Source: Thermoleophilaceae bacterium
GTDB lineage: Bacteria; Actinomycetota; Thermoleophilia; Solirubrobacterales; Thermoleophilaceae
DNA length: 6,260 nt
NCBI GenBank assembly: GCA_013695885.1
Contig: JACCZP010000395.1
Span: 1-6,260 of the forward strand
Direction of reading: 5' to 3'
Positions 1 through 6,260 of this stretch are shown here, piece by piece. Within the stretch, counting starts at the first letter, position 1; each line of letters begins with the position of its first letter. Both the position numbers and the translations under genes were made by a program. Under the pieces are notes generated by a model. That model ran no database searches and was not told where the DNA came from. It was given only the letters and a program-made list of their open reading frames with translations.

Positions 1-1365
<1,365 letters not shown>

Positions 1366-1369
<4 letters not shown>

Positions 1370-2046
1370 GAGGCCCTGAGCACGTAGCCCGCTCCGCGCA
1401 CGGTGTGGACCATGCGCCCCTCGCCCTCGGCCTCCAGCTTGCGGCGGAGGTTCGAAACGAACACGTCGACGGTGTTGGTCTCGGCGAAGGAGTAGTAGCT
1501 CCACACGTCCTCGAGCAGCGACTGGCGCGAGACGACGATCCGCTCGTTTCGCATCAGGTACTCGAGCAGCTCGAACTCGCGCGAGGTCAGGTCGAGCGCG
1601 CGCTCGCCGCGGGTCACCTCGCGCGTGGCCGGGTTGAGTTGCAGGTCACCGACCACCAGCGACGCCGCCCCTCGGGGCGGACGCCGGCGCAGCAGGGCGC
1701 GCAGCCGGGCGAGCAGCTCCTGCCGCTCGAACGGCTTGACCAGGTAGTCGTCGGCTCCGGAGTCGAGCCCCGCGACGCGCGCCTCGAGGCCGTCGCGCGC
1801 GGTGAGCATGAGGATCGGCACGTCGCCCTCGTCACGCAGCCGCCGGCACACCTCGACGCCGTCGAGCCGCGGCAGGCCGAGATCGAGGACGATGGCGTCG
1901 GGCTCGAAGGTGGAGCTCTGCTCGAGGGCGTCGACGCCGTCCGCGGAGAGCCGCACGTCGTAGCCCTCCACTCCCAGCGAGCGCCGCAGTGCCTGGGCGA
2001 TGTCGGCGTCGTCCTCCACCACGAGGACTCTCGGCGCGGCGCTCAC
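1366..2046 (-). CDS. OmpR/PhoB-family response regulator
   Basis: This is a cytoplasmic DNA-binding regulator of 226 residues, normal for the family. The receiver domain (about 5-118) has the acidic pocket E11-D12, the phospho-acceptor D55 in IVLDLGLPRLDG, the switch residue T82 in LTARD and K104 in LVKPF. A short Arg/Pro linker leads to a winged-helix effector domain (about 130-225) with LTSREFELLEYLM, the recognition region NTVDVFVSNLRRKLE and the wing VHTVRGAGYVLR. All key residues are intact. It starts at GTG 2046 with no Shine-Dalgarno sequence; a TACCAT hexamer ends 7 bases upstream, so the mRNA may be leaderless. It is first in an operon with the kinase, which overlaps it by 4 bases. 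It resembles MprA/PrrA-type actinobacterial regulators, but the sequence alone does not assign a regulon. TTAAC-like repeats upstream suggest autoregulation. Confidence 0.97.
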
Positions 2047-2053
2047 CCAGTCG

Positions 2054-2059
2054 ATGGTA
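2054..2059 (-). promoter_or_regulatory. Putative -10 element for the response regulator, leaderless layout
   Basis: On the minus strand TACCAT (2059 to 2054) fits the actinobacterial -10 pattern TAnnnT. Seven bases (CGACTGG) separate it from the GTG at 2046, so transcription would start at or within a base of the start codon. No convincing -35 hexamer lies 16-19 bases upstream, which would fit an activator-dependent promoter. The repeats at 2087-2124 would then cover about -41 to -78. Confidence 0.45.
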
Positions 2060-2086
2060 GGCGTGACGACGAATGCCCGCAGAAGG

Positions 2087-2124
2087 TTTTACCCCCGCTT
2101 AACCCGCTTTAACGGCTGCTTTAG
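2087..2124. promoter_or_regulatory. Putative operator: four phased TTAAC-like half-sites
   Basis: On the plus strand TTTAC (2088), TTAAC (2099), TTAAC (2109) and TTTAG (2120) begin 11, 10 and 11 bases apart, so they face the same side of the helix. They are the only A/T-rich words in a very GC-rich region. OmpR-family regulators bind tandem direct half-sites at about 10-11 base spacing, and CTTAA-type half-sites are known for PmrA and QseB. The divergent regulator is the obvious candidate to bind here. The array would lie upstream of the regulator promoter (activation) and across the -35 zone of the sigma promoter (activation or repression). No binding data are available from sequence. Confidence 0.5.
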
Positions 2125-2134
2125 GCGGCCGCCA

Positions 2135-2140
2135 TACCTT
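2135..2140 (+). promoter_or_regulatory. Putative -10 element for the sigma factor gene, leaderless layout
   Basis: TACCTT is followed by 7 bases (GCTCGAC) and then GTG at 2148. This is the mirror image of the TACCAT-N7-GTG layout of the divergent regulator. No good -35 hexamer is visible; that zone (about 2111-2117) is covered by the TTAAC-like repeats. The same TACCTT followed by CTCGA recurs at 3296, upstream of the next gene. Confidence 0.42.
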
Positions 2141-2147
2141 GCTCGAC

Positions 2148-3263
2148 GTGGCCGTGGAGGTAGAGGACAGAGAGGCTCCCGAGCGGGAAGAGATGCGCGC
2201 CCTGCTGGCGAAGGGTCGCGAGGCCGGGGCCCTCGGTCGCGGAGAGGTGGCGCAGGCCCTGGCCGACGTCGAGCTGGCCGAGGGCGAGCTCGAGGAGCTC
2301 CACCGGATGCTCGAGGCCGCCGACGTCGATCTCGTCGACGACGACGACCTCGCGCCGGGCGACGGACCCGAGCCCACGACCCCCGCGCCCGCCGTCGCGG
2401 CCGCCGCCGAGTCGATCCTCCTCGACCCGGGGCCCGACGGGCTCGCCATCTTCCTCCGCCGGATCGGTCGCGTCCCTCTCCTCACCGCCGAGCAGGAGGT
2501 ACAGCTCTCCCGTCGCATCGAGCGCGGCGACCTCGAGGCCAAGAGGGTCATGATCGAGTCGAACCTGAGGCTTGTGGTCTCGATCGCCAAGAAGTACCGC
2601 GGGCTCGGGATGCCCTTCCTCGACCTGATCCAGGAGGGGACGATCGGGCTCGTTCGCGCCGCCGAGAAGTTCGACCACCGCAAGGGCTTCAAGTTCTCGA
2701 CCTACTCGACCTGGTGGATCCGCCAGGCCATCTCCCGCGCGCTGGCCGACAAGTCGCGGACCGTGCGCATCCCGGTCCATGTCGGCGAGCAGCTCAACCG
2801 ACTGCGCCGCGCCGAGCGCAAGCTGTCCTCCGAGCTCGCCCGGGACCCGCTTCCGGACGAGATCGCCGAGGAGGCCGGCGTGCCGATCGAGCAGGCCGAG
2901 CTCCTGTGGAGGGCGGCCGAGACCCCCGCCTCCCTGAACCAGCCGCTCGCTGCCGGTGAGGACTCCGAGCTCGGCCACCTCATAGCCGACACGAACGCCG
3001 AGTCCCCCCACGACCGGGCGGTGGAGTCCACCACCCGCAGCGATCTGGAGGAGGCGCTCTCGCGGCTCACCTACAGGGAGCGGCGTCTGCTCGAGCTGCG
3101 CTTCGGACTGGCCGGCGAGCAGCCGCACACGCTCGAGAGCGCCGGCCGGGTGATCGGCGTGACCCGCGAGCATGCCCGGCGGATCGAGACCGGTGCGCTC
3201 GCCCGGCTCGAGGCGCTTGCGCGCGACGGCGCGCTGTTGGCGGACGAGCGCGTCGCGGCGTAG
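2148..3263 (+). CDS. RNA polymerase sigma factor, RpoD/SigA-like (sigma-70 group 1/2)
   Basis: This is a sigma-70 subunit that directs RNA polymerase to promoters. From GTG 2148 it has 371 residues, shorter than typical SigA because the non-conserved insertion is absent. Region 1.1 (about 12-66) has the usual LLAKGREAG pattern and an acidic end. Regions 1.2 (97-128), 2 (129-207, with KFSTYSTWWIRQAIS), 3 (about 210-285, with IPVH) and 4 (about 300-357, with TREHARRIE) follow in order. Compared with E. coli RpoD, Q437 is kept and T440 is Ser. In region 4.2, R584, E585 and R588 are kept but Q589 is Arg. Starts at TTG 2139 or ATG 2193 (preceded by a GGGAAGAG stretch) are possible; I prefer 2148 because of the -10-N7-GTG spacing and because 2193 would clip region 1.1. 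Whether it is the housekeeping or a group 2 factor cannot be decided here. Confidence 0.95.
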   Translation: MAVEVEDREAPEREEMRALLAKGREAGALGRGEVAQALADVELAEGELEELHRMLEAADVDLVDDDDLAPGDGPEPTTPAPAVAAAAESILLDPGPDGLAIFLRRIGRVPLLTAEQEVQLSRRIERGDLEAKRVMIESNLRLVVSIAKKYRGLGMPFLDLIQEGTIGLVRAAEKFDHRKGFKFSTYSTWWIRQAISRALADKSRTVRIPVHVGEQLNRLRRAERKLSSELARDPLPDEIAEEAGVPIEQAELLWRAAETPASLNQPLAAGEDSELGHLIADTNAESPHDRAVESTTRSDLEEALSRLTYRERRLLELRFGLAGEQPHTLESAGRVIGVTREHARRIETGALARLEALARDGALLADERVAA

Positions 3264-3277
3264 CACCCCCTCTGGCG

Positions 3278-3289
3278 CTCGGCGCCGAG
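3278..3289. repeat. 12-base perfect palindrome after the sigma gene
   Basis: CTCGGCGCCGAG is a perfect palindrome 14 bases after the sigma stop codon and just upstream of the TACCTT at 3296. An overlapping short hairpin, GGCGC-TCG-GCGCC (3274-3286), can also form. No T-run follows, so it is not a standard intrinsic terminator. It could be a weak transcription pause or a dimeric-protein site over the -35 zone of the next promoter, or simply chance in GC-rich DNA. Confidence 0.25.
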
Positions 3290-3295
3290 AACCGG

Positions 3296-3301
3296 TACCT
3301 T
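3296..3301 (+). promoter_or_regulatory. Putative -10 element for the exported membrane protein gene
   Basis: TACCTT followed by T and CTCGA copies the element before the sigma gene (TACCTT, G, CTCGA). Transcription would start near 3308-3309 and give a leader of about 68 bases. A matching -35 is not evident. This suggests that the downstream gene can be transcribed separately from the sigma gene despite the short gap. Confidence 0.35.
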
Positions 3302-3320
3302 TCTCGAGCGGGTACTTCGC

Positions 3321-3335
3321 CGGGCGCGGTGCCCG
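3321..3335 (+). other. Small hairpin in the predicted 5' leader
   Basis: CGGGC-GCGGT-GCCCG forms a five-pair GC stem with a five-base loop inside the predicted leader, about 28 bases before the Shine-Dalgarno sequence. A GTG at 3329 lies in its loop and is in frame with the gene, so the hairpin would disfavour that upstream start. No known riboswitch core could be matched. Confidence 0.25.
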
Positions 3336-3362
3336 AACCTCCGATGGGTGACGCAAGGACGC

Positions 3363-3370
3363 GGGAGGAA
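3363..3370 (+). promoter_or_regulatory. Ribosome binding site that fixes the TTG 3377 start
   Basis: GGGAGGAA contains the strong core GGAGG (3364-3368), 8 bases before TTG at 3377. This decides the start against in-frame GTG 3329 and ATG 3344, neither of which has such a site. The TTG start also gives a textbook signal peptide. Confidence 0.8.
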
Positions 3371-3376
3371 ACGATC

Positions 3377-5245
3377 TTGAGCAGTCGAGCGGTCAGGTTC
3401 CTTACAGCAGCATTCGCCTCAGTGGCGCTGGGTGTCTGCGCGCCCGCGGCCATGGCGATTCCGTCTCTGGACGACGTGAAGGACAAGGTCGACGACGTCA
3501 AGGACGAAGCCGAGGACAAGGCCGACGAGGCGAAGGAGAAGGCCGAGGAGGCGGTCAAGGAGAACGCTCCCGACACCCCTGCGGTGCCCGTGCCGCCCCA
3601 GCCCTCCTTGCCGACCCCCTCGACGGGGAGCCCGCGCGACTCGTCCGAGGGAGGCTCCGGCGACCGGGGCTCCTCCCGCGGAGAGTCCCGCTCGAGCGGT
3701 CGCGGGGAATCGAGCCGCGGGCGGCGCTCCCCGAGCCGGTCGGCCCCGAGCGCACCCGTGGCCCCGGCATCCGGCGCCGTCCTGCCGACGCCGGGACAGC
3801 GCTTCGACCAGCTCGCCGCCGAGGCCGCCCGGGCAAAGCCCGAGGACCTCCTCGGTCCCGGCGTCGCAGGCCCGGTCCGCAACGTGCCGCGCGGGGTGCT
3901 CGTGAAGCGCCCCTCGGCCGCGCAGACCGACCGGCTGAGACGACGTCTTGCCAGGGCCGAGGGCTGCCTCGGCAACGGACTTCAGGCCCGCGCGCTCGGC
4001 CTTCGCGCCGAGGGACGCTCCTGGGCGGGGATCGGGAACCGGCTCGGGTTGTCGAGCCGGCGTGCCCTGGGCCTCGGTCGGCTCGGCCTCGCCCGGCTGA
4101 GCACGCTCTCGGGCGGATGTGGCCGAGGCGGCGGGCCGGTGGTGGCCGGACCGGTGGCGTTCTCCCAGCGTTACGGCGCCATCGGGGCCGTCGCGATGCT
4201 CGGTATGGGGTCCGGCGGGAGCGCGGGCGCTCCAGCCGGGTCGGACGGCGCTCCGACGACCGTGGCCGGCGGGCCCGGCACCCCGGGTGGCTCCAGCGGC
4301 GGCGCTGTTCTCGGAGATTCCGCCCGGGGCGGCGGTGCGGTGCGCGAGGACGGCCAGAGCAGCTACGTCGGCCCGCCGCCCGCATCTCCCGGCTCCACGC
4401 TTGCGCTCGAGCCCGGCACATCGGCGGCCTCGGGTGACGGGAACGGGCAAGGCGCCGAGCTCGCCCAGGCGCTCGGGCTGCTCGCCCTGGCCCTACTGCT
4501 CATCCTGGCCCTCAGGTACAGGTTGAGGCTTTCCCCCGCCGTGGCGGGTGGCGCCTCGCGCTTCCGCACAGGATCCCGGCGCCGGCCGGAGCGGGAGGTC
4601 GCCGAGGTCGCGGTGCCCGCGGGGGCGGTGGCCCACGCAGGTACGGAGGACCAGCACGATCGCTCAGCCGCCGATGGCGAGGGCTTCGATGCCCGCGCCT
4701 ACGCCGAGTCATCCGCGGGCTCCCCCGGGCACCCGGGCGTAGAGCCGGACGTCAACAACGGCCACGGCGCTGGGCAGAACGGTCACGTCGATGCGCAGAA
4801 CGGTCACGTCGATGCGGGCGAGGAGCTCGCAGAGCCCTCTGACCAGTACGCCAACGGCGGATCGGCCGCGGCGATGCCGGCGCAGCCCCTCGACGCGCAG
4901 CCCCTCGACGCGCAGCCCTCCGACCCGTACGCCAACGGCGACGGCGGATCCGCCGCGGAGGCGCCGCCGCACCCTCTCGACGCGGAGCCCTATTACGCGG
5001 CACCCCGCGACGCGGCTCCGCCCCCTGCGCCGCCTCCGCCCCCTGCGCCGCCACTTCACGCGGAGCCCGACGGGTCGGAGACGGCCATCATCGGCAAGGA
5101 CGGCGCCGGACCCTCCGCCCCGCCGGAGCCCGCCCAGGAGGCTCCTCCTCCTACCGCACCGGCGGCTCCTGCCGGCGGGCAGCCGGCATGGCACGAGCGC
5201 CCGCGCGCCCGGCGCGTGAAGCGGCTGTTCTCGCGAGACTCCTGA
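3377..5245 (+). CDS. Exported single-pass membrane protein with sigma-4-like HTH segment and repeat-rich tail, function unknown
   Basis: I do not recognise a named family. From TTG 3377 there are 622 residues. Residues 1-27 form a signal peptide with an AMA cleavage site. A charged Ala/Lys/Glu/Asp helix (31-64) has hydrophobics at 3-4 spacing like a coiled coil. A Ser/Arg/Gly linker (about 82-125) follows. A compact helical segment (about 183-248) contains LRAEGRSWAGIGNRLGLSS and then a GLARL helix. This resembles the helix-turn-helix of sigma region 4, and it is flanked by C197 and C248. A Gly/Ser-rich stretch leads to one TM helix (362-379), followed by the basic RYRLRL and RRRPER stop-transfer residues. 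The tail (about 400-622) is acidic, then Pro/Ala-rich with short repeats, and ends basic. Topology by the positive-inside rule puts the HTH-like part outside and the tail inside. It has its own leader and probably shares an mRNA with the hydrolase gene 31 bases downstream. Confidence 0.88.
   Translation: MSSRAVRFLTAAFASVALGVCAPAAMAIPSLDDVKDKVDDVKDEAEDKADEAKEKAEEAVKENAPDTPAVPVPPQPSLPTPSTGSPRDSSEGGSGDRGSSRGESRSSGRGESSRGRRSPSRSAPSAPVAPASGAVLPTPGQRFDQLAAEAARAKPEDLLGPGVAGPVRNVPRGVLVKRPSAAQTDRLRRRLARAEGCLGNGLQARALGLRAEGRSWAGIGNRLGLSSRRALGLGRLGLARLSTLSGGCGRGGGPVVAGPVAFSQRYGAIGAVAMLGMGSGGSAGAPAGSDGAPTTVAGGPGTPGGSSGGAVLGDSARGGGAVREDGQSSYVGPPPASPGSTLALEPGTSAASGDGNGQGAELAQALGLLALALLLILALRYRLRLSPAVAGGASRFRTGSRRRPEREVAEVAVPAGAVAHAGTEDQHDRSAADGEGFDARAYAESSAGSPGHPGVEPDVNNGHGAGQNGHVDAQNGHVDAGEELAEPSDQYANGGSAAAMPAQPLDAQPLDAQPSDPYANGDGGSAAEAPPHPLDAEPYYAAPRDAAPPPAPPPPPAPPLHAEPDGSETAIIGKDGAGPSAPPEPAQEAPPPTAPAAPAGGQPAWHERPRARRVKRLFSRDS
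4775..4816 (+). repeat. 21-base perfect tandem duplication in the tail
   Basis: Two identical 21-base copies (4775-4795 and 4796-4816) encode QNGHVDA twice. A related NNGHGAG precedes them. The identity at DNA level indicates a recent or slippage-prone duplication within coding sequence that keeps the frame. Confidence 0.9.
4880..4924 (+). repeat. 15-base tandem repeat, three copies
   Basis: Two identical 15-base units (4880-4894, 4895-4909) and a third with two differences (4910-4924) encode AQPLD, AQPLD, AQPSD. They sit inside a larger imperfect duplication: PSD(Q/P)YANG, then GSAA, then PLDA is seen from about 4837 and again from about 4916. Confidence 0.88.
5017..5052 (+). repeat. 18-base perfect tandem duplication, proline-rich
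   Basis: Two identical 18-base units (5017-5034 and 5035-5052) encode the PPPAPPPPPAPP run in the cytoplasmic tail. Such polyproline stretches are usually extended linkers or docking sites. No partner can be named from sequence. Confidence 0.88.
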
Positions 5246-5249
5246 CACG

Positions 5250-5266
5250 CGCGGGTTGAGCCCGCG
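5250..5266 (+). other. Intergenic hairpin before the hydrolase gene
   Basis: CGCGGG-TTGAG-CCCGCG makes a six-pair stem with a five-base loop just after the stop codon at 5243-5245. No T-run follows and the next ribosome binding site starts 4 bases later, so it is unlikely to terminate fully. It may attenuate transcription or influence initiation of the hydrolase. It also buries a TTG codon (5256) that is in frame with the hydrolase. Confidence 0.35.
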
Positions 5267-5269
5267 GTC

Positions 5270-5276
5270 GGGAGGG
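5270..5276 (+). promoter_or_regulatory. Ribosome binding site abutting the hydrolase start
   Basis: GGGAGGG lies directly against ATG 5277, so the GGAGG core is separated from the start by a single base, tighter than usual. The in-frame alternative TTG 5256 has no Shine-Dalgarno match, and no suitable downstream start keeps the signal peptide. ATG 5277 is therefore preferred but may initiate poorly or depend on coupling with the upstream gene. Confidence 0.5.
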
Positions 5277-6260
5277 ATGTCGACGCGGCGCACGATCGCC
5301 TGCCTCGTTGCGGCAGCGCTGGCCGCGGCGCTCCCCGCCTGCCGCGGCGGCCCATCCGATGCCCGGGCTCCCGGGCCTCCCTCGACCGCCGCGGAGCCGG
5401 CTCCGGCCGATGCCCGCGACGCCCCTCGCCTGCGCCACGCGACCGCCGTGGTGAACGGGATCCGGATGCACTACGTCGTCGCGGGCCGCGGACCGCCGGT
5501 GGTCCTCCTCCACGGGTTCCCGCAGACCTGGTACTGCTGGCGGAAGGTGATCCCGGCGCTCGCACGCGAGCACACGGTCATCGTGCCCGACCTGCGGGGA
5601 GCGGGCCGCTCCTCGCTTCCGCCCGGCGGATACGACAAGCAGACGATGGCCGCCGACGTCCGTGCACTCGTCCGCCGCCTCGGCCACCGGAGGGTGGGGG
5701 TGGTGGGCCACGACCTCGGCGCATGGACCGCCTACGCGTACGCTCGGACCTACCGCGACGAGGTCACCCACCTCGGCTTCCTCGAGGCCTCCCTGCCCGG
5801 CTTCGGCCTCGATCGCCTGCTCGACTTCTCGGGTCCCCGGAGCGGCGTCTGGCACCTCGCGTTCTTCCGCCAGCCCGATGTCCCGGAGCGCCTGCTCGAC
5901 GGTCGGGAGCGCTACTTCATCGAGGACTTCCTCGGCGTTCGCCGGGCGCGACCGGACACCTTCGACGGAGGTGCCGTCGCCCGCTACGTGCGCGCCTACT
6001 CGCGGCCGGGACGCATGCACGCGGCGCTCGAGCAGTACCGCGCCCTGTACCGGGACGCGGCTGACAATCGGGCGGGCGCCGGCACCGCTCTCACCGCCCC
6101 CGTGCTGGCCCTGGGCGGCTCGCGCGCGACGGGCACGGGACCGGCGGCGAGCATGCGCATGGTGGCGCGCAACGTGTCGGGCGGAGAGGTGCGCGGCGCG
6201 GGTCACTGGCTGATGGAGGAGCGCCCGCGCGAGCTGTCCGAGCGGCTTCTCGCCTTCCTG
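5277..6260 (+). CDS. Exported alpha/beta hydrolase, epoxide hydrolase/haloacetate dehalogenase-like, probable lipoprotein (3' end beyond window)
   Basis: 328 residues are visible. Residues 1-22 are a basic, Ala/Leu-rich export signal ending in LPAC, a lipobox-like sequence (Pro at -2 is atypical), so C22 is probably lipid-anchored. A Pro/Ala linker leads to an alpha/beta hydrolase fold. HGFPQTWYCWR (79-89) supplies the oxyanion loop, DLRGAGRSS (105-113) follows, and GHDLG (144-148) has the Asp146 nucleophile typical of epoxide hydrolases and dehalogenases. The cap (about 175-262) shows WHLAFFRQPDVPERLL and EQYRALYRD, with Tyr254 a candidate cap tyrosine. The catalytic His is H310 in GAGHWLMEERP. 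The usual acid after strand 7 (G-x-x-D) is replaced by GGSRATG, so the charge-relay acid must lie elsewhere or be absent. Expected chemistry is hydrolysis through an alkyl-enzyme ester outside the membrane; the substrate is unknown. Few residues should be missing. It follows the membrane protein gene by 31 bases and is probably cotranscribed. Confidence 0.93.
   Translation, partial: MSTRRTIACLVAAALAAALPACRGGPSDARAPGPPSTAAEPAPADARDAPRLRHATAVVNGIRMHYVVAGRGPPVVLLHGFPQTWYCWRKVIPALAREHTVIVPDLRGAGRSSLPPGGYDKQTMAADVRALVRRLGHRRVGVVGHDLGAWTAYAYARTYRDEVTHLGFLEASLPGFGLDRLLDFSGPRSGVWHLAFFRQPDVPERLLDGRERYFIEDFLGVRRARPDTFDGGAVARYVRAYSRPGRMHAALEQYRALYRDAADNRAGAGTALTAPVLALGGSRATGTGPAASMRMVARNVSGGEVRGAGHWLMEERPRELSERLLAFL

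Noticed and set aside
2124..2133. Ten-base palindrome GGCGGCCGCC between the operator repeats and the sigma -10 element
   Set aside because: A GC-only palindrome of this size is expected by chance in such DNA, and nothing else supports a binding site.
3274..3289. Intrinsic terminator after the sigma factor gene
   Set aside because: The stem is short or loopless and is followed by mixed sequence, not a T-run.
2121..3356. A 411-codon minus-strand open frame opposite the sigma factor gene
   Set aside because: The plus strand encodes all sigma-70 regions. The antisense product has no recognisable motif and its frame simply follows the codon-position GC bias.
3322..3376. A cyclic-di-GMP (GEMM) riboswitch-like string in the leader of the membrane protein gene
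   Set aside because: GGGTGACGCAAGG recalls the GEMM core GGGACGCAAAGCC, but the partner GCAAACC element and the second helix with its tetraloop receptor are missing, and the coding region begins too soon to hold them.
4117..4526. Short plus-strand open frames inside the membrane protein gene
   Set aside because: They are alternative frames of the same GC-rich coding region, without a ribosome binding site or recognisable product.
5151..6206. A 351-codon minus-strand open frame opposite the hydrolase gene
   Set aside because: The sense frame has the complete alpha/beta hydrolase motif set. The antisense frame is low-complexity and spans the gene boundary.

Overview
The window is very GC-rich and read almost wall to wall. 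It looks like a chromosomal segment of a high-GC actinobacterium. I favour a deep-branching class such as Thermoleophilia, because an MprAB/PrrAB-like two-component pair, a compact SigA-like sigma factor, GTG/TTG starts and possible leaderless promoters occur together. That placement is inference, not proof. I see no mobile element, tRNA, rRNA or CRISPR array.

Layout: two genes run leftwards and three run rightwards from a divergent intergenic region at about 2047-2147. Leftward: an OmpR/PhoB-type response regulator (2046-1366) and, overlapping it by 4 bases (GTGA), a membrane sensor histidine kinase (1369 to the left edge, last few codons outside). Rightward: a RpoD/SigA-type sigma factor (2148-3263); a large exported single-pass membrane protein that I do not recognise as a named family (3377-5245); and an exported, probably lipid-anchored alpha/beta hydrolase of the epoxide hydrolase / haloacetate dehalogenase type (5277 to the right edge, last residues outside).

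The divergent region holds four TTAAC-like half-sites spaced 11, 10 and 11 bases apart. This is the arrangement expected for an OmpR-family regulator. On both sides the same layout follows: a TACC(A/T)T -10-like hexamer, exactly 7 bases, then a GTG codon. This suggests that the regulator and the sigma factor are both made from leaderless mRNAs and are controlled together from one operator.

The most unusual gene is the 622-residue membrane protein. It has a signal peptide, a charged Ala-rich helix, a Ser/Arg/Gly-rich linker, a compact segment that resembles sigma-factor region 4 (a helix-turn-helix) but is bracketed by two cysteines and predicted to lie outside the membrane, then one transmembrane helix and a disordered, repeat-built, proline-rich cytoplasmic tail. 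The working model is an envelope-response locus: the kinase senses outside the membrane, the regulator tunes itself and the sigma factor, and the two downstream genes encode cell-surface products. The link between the halves rests on position and shared promoter elements only.
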